NCBI GenBank assembly: GCA_029834535.1
Contig: JAQMWT010000605.1
Span: 1-45,093, forward strand
Source: Chrysophaeum taylorii
Lineage: Eukaryota > Sar > Pelagophyceae > Pelagomonadales > Pelagomonadaceae
Length of the DNA stretch: 45,093 nucleotides
Direction of reading: 5' to 3'
The position numbers were made by a program, and so were the translations under genes. The notes beneath the pieces were generated by a model. It was given only the letters and a program-made list of their open reading frames with translations, was not told the origin of the DNA and did not search any database. This document shows positions 1-9,532 of this stretch, in pieces. Every line of letters starts with the position of its first letter. The stretch's first letter is position 1.

Positions 1-663
1 ATCGGAGGCCGTCGCGTTCGAGTGCTCGCGAGATGAGCACGTAGAAGCCTTTGAGGTTCCACCTGGGAACCTTGGGGTGGTGCGCGAGGTTGATGACGAA
101 TTTCTCCAGCGTGCGTCCTTGGACCTTGAAGTCGGTGATGGCAAACGCGAGCTGCGCCGGAAAGTCGACTACGGCCATTTTCGCGGGAGGTTGTAATCGA
201 CGGCGACGCTACGGAGGCGCTTCGCTTCGGTGTCGCTCGTTGAGATAGTCTTCTTATCGAGCGGGATGAGTTGGGTGCCGTCGTCGATCTCGTCGTCGTT
301 GGCGTCGGGGTTGCGATGTTGGAAGTCGACGAGTTCGTTTTCGAAGTCGTCGAGGTGCATGCCGTGCCACTTATAGGCGGGAGGTAGCGTCTCGTGTTGT
401 TTCGCCTCGCGCTTTCGGTTTCCGACGCGGATGGTCATGGTGTTGGGCGGCGTCGGAAGGTGGACTTCTTGGTAGCCTCCGATCTCGCGTGCTCTGGCGA
501 GCGGTGCGCAGGTTTCGTCGAATTCGTCGAGGAGGTCGTGGCATAGGCCGGGAGTGCCGTTGGCCCAGTTGCGTTTCGGGTTTTCGTTTTGGAAGATGAC
601 GCACGGGGCTCCTTCGACCCAAGAGGCTCGCATGGTCTCTTTCTCGGCTTCGTAGAAGTCGTC
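1..663 (-). pseudogene. Helitron Pif1-type helicase, C-terminal part (runs off window)
   Basis: Downstream continuation of the same helicase in two frames. From about 660 to 171 the frame reads YDDFYEAEKETMRASWVEGAPCVIFQNENPKRNW; the GAPC..FQN...NG block is typical of the helicase segment that follows motif III. After a frame change near 175-190 the sequence reads PAQLAFAITDFKVQGRTLEK and, near the edge, GFYVLISRALERDGLR. These match the QG-T and SR motifs (V and VI) at the C terminus of Pif1 family helicases. The gene leaves the window at position 1, so its end cannot be described. Confidence 0.8.
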
Positions 664-2533
664 GTAAGGGACGTGGGCGAAGCGTCGGCGTTGGCGGTGT
701 CGATGTTCCACGTGACGAAAGGGAGACCGAAGTATTGGGCGAAATTTTTCGCTTGGGCGTAATTGAGGGCGTCGAGTTCGACGTGAGACAAGACGCCGAT
801 GGGCGCGAAGCGCCACGCTGGATCTTGGACGTCGACGGCGCTGAGCGTTTTGATGCTGTCGACGAAGTCGCGCGTGACGGGGGTCGGATTGTTCGTTTGG
901 CGCATTTGGAGCTGAGTTTCCACGAAGTCCGGGTCGTCGAACGATCTCATGATCTTTTCTAATTTTGTTCGTCGCGCTTGTTCTAGAACGCGGAGGCCGG
1001 CGGCCACGTAGGTGTCCGGGTTGATGGTCTGCATGCCAACGGCCTTTTTGACGAGCGTCTTGTACCAGGGATCGCCTTGTTTCACGGGGTCCTTCTGCTG
1101 CACGTCGCCGGCGAGAACGACGGGAATGCCGCCGAAGGGCACGTTGCTTTCTTCCATGAGCGCGCGGAAAGCGTAGTCGACTTCGCCCAACAGGCCAGCG
1201 CTTATGAATGAGACCTCGTCGATGACGAAGGCGACGACGTCCTCGAGCTTGACGCCGGTTTGAATTTCGAAGTTGCGACGCTGGGTTTCCAAGCGCGACG
1301 ATTCGAGGTGCGTCGGAATCTTGACGTTTCTGCCGAGATGAAGCAAGGTGAGCAACGTTGCTTCTCGGAAGGCGGCGGACGCGACGCCGACGAAGGATGT
1401 CAAGATGATGTGGCCGAGGTTCTCTTCGCGCGCTTGCTTGCGGAGAATTTTGAGGACGGCGGTTTTTCCCGAGCCTCCGGGGCCGACGAGAAGATGGACC
1501 GGCATGGGGCCGAAGCCAGCGGCTGCTAAGGTGTCCTGGATGTTCTCCACGGTTTCGGCGCGATCGCGAGCTTCGACGCGATATCGAATGACGCGATAGA
1601 GAGTCGCGCCGAATTTGCGTTGCAGAGGAGTAAGCGGCGGCGGACCCGGTTTAGGATTCGCCTGAATCCACATTGCGCGTTGTCGTTCCCATTGGTCGTC
1701 CGTGAGGGGATCGAACGCTTCCGGAATCTCGACGTCGCCGGGTGGCGTCGAATGCGCGGTCGTTCCGACTATGTCGTTTTGTTTTCGACGAGCGCGCGCA
1801 AAGTCGTCTTTGTGGGCGAGGGGCAGTCGTAGGTATTGTCTCGCTTGGTTTGTGTCGCGAAACTGTCGTCGAACGTGTGGCGAAATTGAGGCCGTGAGGG
1901 CGGCTCGAAAATTCTCGAAAGTTTCGTGGTACGACGACGACGCAGAATTGGCCGTGCAACCTTGTGGCAGTAGTGGATGAAGGGCGCTCACGACGGAATC
2001 TTTTATTTCCTTCAGTCGCTTGATTTCGTCGCGTCGCGTTTGTAGTTGTCGTGCTTGGCTTTCATCTGGCGAAAAGGCAACGCGGATCACGGCGAGCGCT
2101 TTCGTCGCATCGTCTCTTTCGCGAATGGGAATGGTCTCAGTAGGGCGGCGATTGTCGATCCAAAGGTCGCGGAATCGCGTTCGATAACGAATCATGAGTG
2201 CTGCGACCTCGCTGTTAAAAGTTGGCTCGAAGTTTTGGATCGCGGTGTGACGCCCGACCGCGATGGCTCGCTTCCGGCGATGTGCCGGATCTTGGTCGTT
2301 TTTTGGGCCGCGCAGGCAAGCGTCTGTCTCGAGTGTAGCATAAAAGCAGGCGAACGTCGAACCCGTTGGTTCGAATGGCCTTCGCGCAAAATCCAGGGCT
2401 CGAAGGCTGCGGCGTAAAGAACGAGGATGCGTTCCGTTTGTTTCTTGGATTGTGTCTTAGTCGCAGTTCGCGTGCCGACGTAGGAGAGGGAGACGGACTT
2501 TGCTCTTCGGACGAGGAGATGAGTTGCGCGCAA
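435..2533 (-). pseudogene. Helitron Pif1-type helicase, N-terminal and central part
   Basis: From about 2533 to 2400 the reading frame gives HPLRATHLLVRRAKSVSLSY, a block usual between Rep and helicase. The main frame is open from about 2400 (upstream of the ATG at 2195) down to 435. Counting from that ATG, Walker A is GPGGSGKT at residues 238-245 (1461-1484), Walker B is VIDEVSF at 324-330, and helicase motif III is GGIPVVLAGDVQQKDPV at 355-371. These are superfamily 1B Pif1 motifs; in Helitrons the helicase unwinds DNA during rolling-circle transposition. The last approximately 85 codons (below about 700) are a low-complexity wrong frame, because homology moves into the neighbouring frame. 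Catalytic motifs are intact but the gene is not. Confidence 0.85.
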
Positions 2534-2542
2534 AGGGTGCGG

Positions 2543-3960
2543 TTATCGAAGGACGAATCGATAGACGGGACGTCCAGGCTTGTCGTCGGCTCCGTCGGCG
2601 TAGGCGGCGGCGGCTCGCGATGCGGCGATGGGGTCGACGATGCTGTAGTGGTAGAAATAATCTCGATATCTGTCGAGCCAATCACGGTCTGTATCGTTCG
2701 CGAGGCGTAGTTGAAAGAGGCTTGCAAATTCGGTTGCGTTCACATCGACGAGACGCTCGTCGCGCCAGGCGTAGATCTCGGGTTGCGTGACGAGCACGGT
2801 GTTGCGTTCGCCGTTTTCGATCGTCACGAAGATTCGCGAGAACATAGACTTTTCACGAAGGCTTTCGTCTGCAGATAGGCGGTCTGCGTTTTCTCGCAGC
2901 GTGGCATCTAACGCTACATCGTCAACTTCAACGTTGTCGTCGTCGTCGTGGATTTCGTGAGCTTCTTGTTGATATCTATTTTCGTTGTCGTCATCGCTCT
3001 CGGTTTCACCGATTTGTTCTTGATAGCGTTTTTTCTGTTGCCACAAAAAAGTGACGTGGTCCGCGGTCGAAAAGGGGACGTCTTTGCGAGAAGAATACGA
3101 CGAGTCGAGCCCGAGAACGATACTTGCAGCTTCGACGCTCTCGAGTTCGTCACACTGCGAGTTGACGATGCGCTGCGCGACTTGTTTTGCAAACGTGCTT
3201 TTGACCGCGTCGTCGTCCGCGTGTGGGGATGTCTTGTATTCATTCACAATGTCCCAAGCGTCGGCGAAGAGGGACGCCGCGTACGTGATTTGCAACACGT
3301 GTTTTGAGACGTATTTCGACAGGTAGAGTGCGGCTTCCTTGGCGGTGGCGCCGATTCCCATCGACTGGGCGTTGAGGTTGCTAGTTTGAGCGAGAACCGC
3401 TATTTCGTTGTAGTCCGGAATGAGCGCGTTGCGGCATTCGAAATCTTTCGATGTGCAGGCATCGAAGAGTTTCCGCAAGCTGGCGCGGACGTCGGGTCGT
3501 TCGAAGGACGCCTCGGACGCGAGCTCGTCAAGGTGTTTGAAGATTTTTTCGTATCCTGGACGTCGCAAAGTGGCATCGATGGGCCGTTCCTTCTGGATAA
3601 TTTGTGCGAGCAATGTTCGTCGGTCCCAATCTCCGTTGGTGCTCGGTTGGCCATTTGCATCGAAGTCGTCGAATCGGAAGCCGTTCTGAACGCGCTCGGA
3701 GTTGCCAAAACTCATCGATGCTGCGTTCTTCGTGGGTAGCCGACTCCGACAAAAGAGGGCGATGCACGTCGAAGACGATGGGTCGTTCGTCCTGATTGTC
3801 GAAGTGAAGCCCGGGTTCCGTACCGATCCGCGCGATTTCCGTAGTTGCTTCAACACCGACGAGGTGCCGTATCTCGTCTTCGTGGTGTCGGTCACGATGC
3901 TTCTCGTAGCAGAAGCAGCGTATGTCGACGTGGTGCGCGTTATCGTTCATGGTCGCGTAA
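2543..3960 (-). pseudogene. Helitron Rep domain segment with two-tyrosine motif
   Basis: Continues the Rep domain after a break near 3950. The first part (about 3960-3700) makes sense in one frame (NAHHVDIRCFCYEKH, then RPIVFDVHRPLLSES); from about 3700 to 2543 it continues in another, in which the block ALIPDYNEIAVLAQTSNLNA precedes YLSKYVSKH. This is the Y-x2-K-Y-x2-K signature of Helitron Rep proteins, whose tyrosines attack and hold the DNA end in rolling-circle transposition. The two tyrosines are at about 3325 and 3313. An acidic stretch (about 2950-3010) and a conserved C-terminal block follow. At 2543 this frame stops while homology continues in the frame reading HPLRATHLLVRRAKSVSLSY. 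All frame changes are taken as lesions; short introns cannot be ruled out without transcripts. Confidence 0.8.
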
Positions 3961-6900
3961 TTTTGTCGCATTTTTTTATGAGTAGGAAGATGAGCTTGAG
4001 CACGCTGTGGCTGCACGGATGGCCGAGTCGACAGCCCGCGTTGTTGTTTTTTTCGCACGTGTTTTGATGTTGGTGCGTCATGGTGTGGTGTACAACTCGA
4101 AGAGCTCGATGTTCGAGTTCGGCGGATTGGGCGTTTCGTGCGATCATCAAATCGCCTCGTTCTTTGATTCGTGGTAGGCGAAGGGCGCGCTCGGCGACGT
4201 CGACGGCGTGGTATGTGTAGGGCAAGCGCCCTCGAATTTGAGTGTTGCGAGCTTCGATCATGGCGTCTCGGAGATCCGCGCGATGCACGATGAAGGCCAA
4301 CATGCGAGGAGGGAGACCTCCATATAAAATCGAGTGGCCGTGTTGGGCCATTCTTTTGGTGGATTCGACAACCATGCGCATCGCAATCGCGCGTCCGAAG
4401 AGGCCTGGAGGTTGACGACGCAGTTGTTCGTCCTTGAGCGGACTTTCGTCTAAGCGCAGGAGATTTCGGCGTATGTTTCGGTTGTTGAAGTCGAAAACGA
4501 GCGCAGTGGCAACGGGGTTGTCGCTCGCCAGTTGGTTGAGCTTCGTATCGTCGAGCACGATTCGAGCTTCGGGGTGGTCGTCGTTTGGCCACGCGAGTTG
4601 GTCGAGTATCTTGCGCGTATTTGGATCATCGAGACAGGGAAAGTTTCCGTGTTTTGTGAAAGCGTACGCGAGACGGACGACGTCGTCGTTATGGACGTCG
4701 TCCATGGCGTGGGTGATGAAGACCGCTCCTGGTCCGTAGTTTCTCATGTCGTTCATCACATTTCTCATCTCGGCGTCGCGCTCGGCACTGCTCCACGGTA
4801 CTTTCCCGGAAGGGAAGTGCATGAAGTTGTGAACTTGCTTGAGGAGATGGTTGGCCTCTTTCGTCTTCGTTTTTTTTTTTGCAAATTCGAGTCTGCTCCT
4901 GAAATCGGGGTGTGTCACCAGCTCTTTGAATTTGTCGAACTCCTCAGGGTTGGCGTACATGCTGCCAGCAACAGCCCGACTCGCTTCGTGACGCCGGATC
5001 GTGTTGGCACACATAAACAACAGTGGCATCGAATGCGCAAATCGATTATCGAAGACGAGCGCGAGCTGACGGTACTTGTCAGGTGGTATGATCTTGTTGA
5101 GCGTGATACCGCGACGCGTAACAAATAGGTGGAAGAACGCGTCGTAGAGCGCTTGTGGAAATCCAGCATAATCATCAAGGGGGACGATGCCTCGGCGTAG
5201 CTCGTAGCGTCGTTCTTTGTCTTCGACGATTCCGGTCTCTTTTGACGAAGACTCGTCGACACGGTTCTGCATGATGTCCTTCGCCGTCGCCTCCATGCTT
5301 TCAAGGATGACCGTCGCGGTTTGCTCCGGTCGGGGTAAAATACCGACGTGACCGACTTCCGTTTGGGTTGAGTTGTCGTCCTCGTTCGCGACGTCGTCGT
5401 CGTTGTCCTTCAATTGGTCGGCGTCGCCTCGAGGTCGTTTTCTTTCGTCTAGTGCACGATGATGGTCGCTTTGGGCAATGGCTCGGACGTTTGCGACGTC
5501 AGATGGCATCGCAACTTCGTCAAGTTTCGTGTCTTGCACGCGACGCGCTTTTTGTTTGAGGACCTCGACGACGTAAGATTCGGCGTCGCTGCGCGTCTGA
5601 CCTTGGCGAATTCGCAAGAAGTCGCCAAAGTTCTCTTGGAAGGAGTCATAGTCGCCAGGTTCGAGGATATTTTCGTTGCGCACGTCGAGATCCGGCACGT
5701 GAAATTGCACTTGCATCAAGTTGAAGACAACGTGCGGTCGGATGCGCGTGTCGAAGATGTGAAGAGCTTTACGCTCGAGTTGGCCGTGTGTGCCTTCTGG
5801 ACCAACAATGAATATGAGGACGTCGTTGAGCGCGACATCAATGGCCTTGCGGTCAATGCGACGACCAAACTGTTCGTCGGCTTCGTCCAGGACGACGTGT
5901 TGCGGGAAAGTGATGGTTTGACCGCGCAGACGAGAACGACGCCCGGTTGCAACGACTTTGAGTACGCGCAAGTAGGCACGCGCTCGAGCTAGGAGCAGAA
6001 CTTCGACGTCGGATGGGTGCGACATGTCGAGATCGCTTCCATCATCAAGGTTGATTCTGAGACGACCGAAATCTGCACCAGATGCGATCGTGTTTTTGGG
6101 CGCAACTTGCCTTCGTGGAGAGTCGGAAGTTAAAGCTTGATAGCACTTGGAGCAGACGTCGACGGTACCATTTTCACGGGCCGCTTCTGGGATGAGGTGG
6201 AATCGGCCTTCGCCATTTGGGGCCTCATACGAGTTGTGGAAGGCGGCGGCATTGGTGTGCACGATCTCGTCCTGGCGATGTCCATTAACGATCTTCTCTC
6301 TCACGAGTTCGAAAGTGCGGCGTTTGCGGCTTTCGAGCAGGTCCTCGTCTTCTTTCGAGTATTCGAGCCAAGTTTCCTTGGCATCGCGAAGAACGTCGAT
6401 CGTCGCGTATGTTTCGAGGGGATCGCGAACGAAACAAGATCCGCAGACGCGATGATTTTCGGCGAATTGCTCGCGCGCGGTGTTGAAGTCGCCGTAACAC
6501 GCGAGTTTGACATCGTCGTCGACGTGACCAACGTGGTGAAGGTCACGCGTGCAATCTTGAACACACTCGTCGACCAATTGCTGGTAAATGTCAGCGCGTT
6601 CGCCACGTTCGACGGGACGATTGTCGTCGGCAGCCCGAACGTCGCGCGCCGCTTTCTGGTCGTTGGCCTTCTCGAGCTCGGCCTCGAGGTACGGGAGTCG
6701 CAGGACTTCTCGAAGAGCGGCACTCGCATCGCAGTCGTAAAGATGCTCGAGGCCCGCGGGGTCATCTCGAAGTTCTTCGTGTCGCTCCGCCCGTTGCACG
6801 TTACGACGGTGTCGCGTTCGTTCGTGCTCTTTTTCCTTGTCGTCAGCGAGCGCCGCAGCGCGACGCAGTCGCGATCGGTCGCGTTCCCTATCTTTGTCGT

Positions 6901-7378
6901 GAGCGAGCGCCGCAGCGCGACGCAGTCGCGATCGGTCGCGTTCCCTATCTTTGTCGTCAGCGAGCGCCGCAGCGCGGCGCTGTCGTCCTCGGTCGCGTTC
7001 CCTATCTTTGTCGTCAGCGAGGGCCGCAGCGCGACGCTGTCGTCCTCGGTCGCGTTCCCTATCTTTGTCGTCAGCGAGCGCCAGAGCGCGACGCTGTCGT
7101 CCTCGGTCGCGTTCTTTTTCTTTGTGTTGCGGGAGCGCGGCAAGACGACGCTGTCGCGATCGTTGACGTTCTTTTTCCTTGTCTTGCGCGATCGCGGCGA
7201 CACTACGCTCGCGTTTTTGCTTCGCGTCGACGTCTCGGTGATTCTCCCCAGAAACACGCCGTTCCTCATCCGCGAGTTCCTGAGGTGTCGCCATCATTTC
7301 TTCGGCGCTTTCCATCGGTTCTACTTCCTGGGGCGTCACGACGAGTTCTTCGCGGCATTCCACCGTCGATTCTTGCAA
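3947..7378 (-). pseudogene. Helitron Rep-helicase, N-terminal part with HUH nuclease motif
   Basis: An open frame of 1143 codons. It opens at a TTG; the first ATG is codon 22 (7315), so translation probably began there. Residues about 66-198 are seven 19-residue basic repeats of the DKDRERDRGRQRR type. Two CxxC pairs (CGSC about 312, CSKC about 409) followed by a conserved block ending in LRGQTITFPQ resemble the zinc-binding DUF6570-type region found with Helitron helicases. Residues about 830-1000 look like the Helitron-like N domain. HGHSILYGG at 1013 aligns with the HUH nuclease motif, although the middle residue is Gly rather than hydrophobic. A zinc motif THQHQNTC...GCRLGHP follows at about 1100. 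The frame then ends, and homology continues in another frame, so this is the front part of a broken gene. Confidence 0.82.
6785..7183 (-). repeat. 57-bp coding tandem repeat, about 7 units
   Basis: Seven head-to-tail units of 57 bases, seen on the plus strand as repeated GTCGCGTTCCCTATCTTTGT blocks, encode 19-residue units rich in Arg, Asp, Glu and Ala (DKDRERDRGRQRRAAALAD type). The length is a multiple of three, so unit gain or loss keeps the frame. Charged repeats of this kind occur at the N terminus of other Helitron proteins and probably form a helical nucleic-acid-binding or spacer segment; that role is inference. Confidence 0.85.
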
Positions 7379-7607
7379 ATTTTGGGCCGTTGAACGGTTT
7401 CAAGCTTCATTGAACATTTAATTTTTCAACCCTTGCTCAAACACATTGAACTCTTCAACCTTTCCTCCAATATGAGTCTTAACTACTAATCGACAGATGT
7501 TTGTCTGTTTGTTTGTTTGTTTGTTTGTTTGTTTGTCTGTCCCTCGATTTAGGGTAAGGATCAGGTAGGCGCGAGAGTAAGGATCAGGTAGGCGCGAGAG
7601 CCAGACA

Positions 7608-8204
7608 GTGATCCTCCAAGCCGTCTACGGCGACCTCGCAGACTATTTCCACGACCCGCGGCGGCTCTTTCAGCGCGCCATTCTCACGCCCCGTCGAAAC
7701 GATGTTGTCGATGCTGACAACGCGCGCATGACCGCGGCCTTTTTTTCCCGGAGACGAGGCGTCGGAGTTCTTTTCGGCTGACTAGGCTGGGTCGGAAGAC
7801 GACGCCTCGCTCTTTACAGTAGAGTTTTCAACTCCCTGACAACCAACGGCATGCTGACTTTGATCGCGAGCTTAAAGTCTTCGCAACCTCGACCCGTCGC
7901 ACGGCCACTGCAACGGTACCAGATACATGATCGATCGTGTCGTTGTCACCGAGGCTACTCCAACCTGTATCGCTTAAGGCCCGCCTACGCCAAACGATCA
8001 ACAAGAGCCAGGGCCAGACGCCCCGCGAGGTCGGCGTCCTCTTTCCCAAGCCCGTCTTCTGCCACGTCCAGCTCTACGTGGCTCTCTGTCGATCGGCATC
8101 TCCGAGGATATACTCATCTGGGTCGACGACTCCACCCTACCCCACACGTGCTGCGCAATACCGATAAGCCCCCTCCCGGCGTCTACACGCGCACTGTAGG
8201 TTAA
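7608..8204 (+). pseudogene. Helitron helicase C-terminal remnant (second Helitron family)
   Basis: Begins VILQAVYGDLADYFHDPRRL, then RAILTPRRNDVVDADNARM, which is the Pif1 segment upstream of motif V. Further on, in another frame, it reads TINKSQGQTPREVGVLFPKP and VFCHVQLYVALCRSASPR, the motif V/VI region of Helitron helicases. The wording (NKSQGQT...PVFCH.QLYVAL.R) differs clearly from the helicase at 1-2533, so this comes from a different Helitron family. Only the last approximately 200 codons are present, with at least one frameshift near 7770 and further breaks. In Helitrons this region lies close to the 3' terminus, so the arm is probably a 5'-truncated Helitron copy. The inverted partner is at 9857-10472. 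Confidence 0.75.
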
Positions 8205-8520
8205 CTTACTGGGACCAGGTGAACTTACTGGGGTTGGAGATTGGGACTAGGTGAGCTGAGTGACCAGGTGAAACTGGGACCAGGTGAACATACTGGGGTT
8301 TTTAGAGTAAAGGGTTTTTAGAGTAAACTAAAAGGTTGGCGGCGCGTGCGGATCAAAGCAGCTTAGATTGGCGGAGGCGAGAGCGACGAGCTCAAAGGAG
8401 TTGGTGTGAGCTAGGTGAACTTACTGACCGGTGAACTTATATGAAACTTACTGGGACCAGACCTGAACTTACTAGGGTTAGAGATTGGGACTAGGTGAAC
8501 TTACTGGCCTGCACTTGTAT
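8205..8520. repeat. Cluster of short repeats, GTGAACTTACTGG type
   Basis: About eight degenerate copies of a motif close to GGACCAGGTGAACTTACTGG, irregularly spaced, with intervening GAGATTGGGACTAG. The reverse complement cluster lies at 9540-9890. No coding sequence is seen. Function unknown; it follows a helicase C terminus, so it may be the subterminal repeat zone of the Helitron family in the arms. Confidence 0.7.
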
Positions 8521-8661
8521 TTTATTATTTTTATAGAAACGCATGGACATACATAGACGAACGGAGGAATACTAGACGAATGGTGGAACGTCCCATTTCA
8601 TACGCACGGACGGACAGACGGACGGACGGACGGACGGACGGTCGCCTGGGGGGGGGGTCGG

Positions 8662-8801
8662 CATCATTTCTTCGGCGCTTTCCATCGGTTGTACTTTGTG
8701 AGGCGTCACGACGAGTTCTTCGCGGCATTGTTGCAATTTTTGGACCGTTGAACGGTTTCAAGCTTCATTGAACATTTAATTTTTCAACCTTTGCTCAAAC
8801 G
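8662..8801 (-). repeat. Duplicate of the Helitron 5' end (copy of 7292-7441)
   Basis: Runs parallel to 7292-7441 with short deletions: both contain CATCATTTCTTCGGCGCTTT, then GGCGTCACGACGAGTTCTTC, then GTTTCAAGCTTCATTGAACA. The copy covers the first approximately 30 codons and the upstream flank of the Helitron protein, so a piece of the same family inserted or was duplicated here. Confidence 0.85.
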
Positions 8802-8839
8802 TGGAACGTTCCATTTCATACTCCAACAATAGTAGACGG

Positions 8840-9245
8840 ACGGTGGAACGTTCCATTTCAAGAGTGTTGCGGCCGCGCGGTAGCTTTCAATAGTGTTGCG
8901 GCGGCGCGGTAGCACGAGGCTGTCGCGCGCGCTCGCGGTCCTTTTCCTACCGTTGCGGCTGCCCGGTAGCACGACGCTCTCGCGGTCGGTCGCGTTGCTC
9001 TTCCTCGCGTTGCGGCCGCGCGGTATCACGAGGCTCTCGCGCTCGGTCGAGCTCCTTTTCCTAGTCTTGCCGCACGCTCCCACGCGATGTCACTCTTGGT
9101 CCGCGTCGAGGTCGCGGTGCTTCTGCTGCTTCTGAGCTTCGCTCGGGCGGTGCCGCGCAAGCCGCGCGCGCCCCTCGGTGTCGAGGCGCTCTTTAGGCAC
9201 GAGACGCGGCTCGTCCCAGGAGGCGTCGCCATCATTTCTCCGGGG
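8840..9245 (-). pseudogene. Decayed copy of a Helitron N-terminal repeat region
   Basis: Read leftward, the start at about 9240 gives GEMMATPPGTSRVS, matching EEMMATPQELADE near the N terminus of the Helitron protein at 7378. About 350 bases then repeat a roughly 57-base unit (plus-strand GTTGCGGCCGCGCGGTA, CACGAGGCTCTCGCGCTCGG and variants), the counterpart of the charged 19-residue repeats at 6785-7183 but strongly diverged. No open frame carries through. It is probably the front end of a related Helitron, cut off on both sides. Confidence 0.65.
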
Positions 9246-9321
9246 CAAGCACGCAAGATATGCTAAGATCGGCAAGATAGTTTAAGCTTCAACCCAACAT
9301 GAGTATTGAATTTTTCTATAC

Positions 9322-9426
9322 CGGTCGGACGGACGGACGGACGGTCGGATATGTTGGGTGGTCGGGCGGACGGACGGACGGTCGGATATGTTGGGTGGTC
9401 GGACGGACGGCCGGTCGGTCAGACGG
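9322..9426. repeat. (GGAC)n tract with a GGTCGGATATGTTGGGTGGTC repeat
   Basis: Runs of GGAC alternate with two copies of the motif GGTCGGATATGTTGGGTGGT. Simple-sequence DNA of no evident function; a similar tract is at 8605-8642. Confidence 0.8.
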
Positions 9427-9532
9427 ATTATTCGATTCGTAGCTGTTGATTCCATCAACAGGATACGAGTCGTACGTATATCCTTAGCTCCCTACACGTA
9501 GTGTAGATTTCCTACTTGTATCTTAACACCGT

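Larger units (their letters stand above)
1..7440 (-). mobile_element. Helitron rolling-circle transposon, decayed, 3' end outside window
   Basis: Rep-helicase coding sequence read leftward, in the normal Helitron order: N-terminal domain, HUH nuclease motif (4334-4342), two-tyrosine motif (about 3304-3327), then Pif1-type helicase running to the left edge. Coding is split over at least six frames, so no complete protein can be made from this copy. The 5' end lies somewhere right of 7378; a 140-base stretch just inside and upstream of the start (7292-7441) is duplicated at 8662-8801. The 3' terminal hairpin and CTRR end that define a Helitron are not in the window. Assignment rests on motif order. 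Confidence 0.85.
7470..8520 (+). repeat. Left arm of local inverted repeat
   Basis: The reverse complement of this stretch is found at 9533-10570: outer edges share CTACTAATCGACAGATG, inner edges share GTGAACTTACTGGCCTGCAC. The arm holds a (TTTG)n microsatellite (7498-7542), a duplicated 23-base motif ending GGCGCGAGAG (7555-7600), a helicase C-terminal remnant (7608-8204) and a cluster of short repeats (8205-8515). The two arms are similar but not identical, with several small indels. Confidence 0.85.
8521..9532. other. Spacer of the local inverted repeat: transposon fragments and microsatellites
   Basis: No intact gene. It holds an AT-rich start, a (GGAC)n tract at about 8605-8642 and an 11-base G run just after it, a copy of the neighbouring Helitron's 5' region (8662-8801), a decayed copy of its charged coding repeat (about 8840-9245), a second (GGAC)n zone (9322-9426) and about 100 bases with nothing recognisable. 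Confidence 0.7.

Noticed and set aside
6137..7393. Plus-strand open frame of 418 codons opposite the Helitron
   Set aside because: It is the antisense of the Helitron coding sequence and its 57-bp repeat; the biased repeat keeps the opposite strand open. No motif of its own.
8600..9430. Regular short repeats that might suggest a CRISPR array
   Set aside because: (GGAC)n simple repeats without unique equal-length spacers, in a eukaryotic transposon region.
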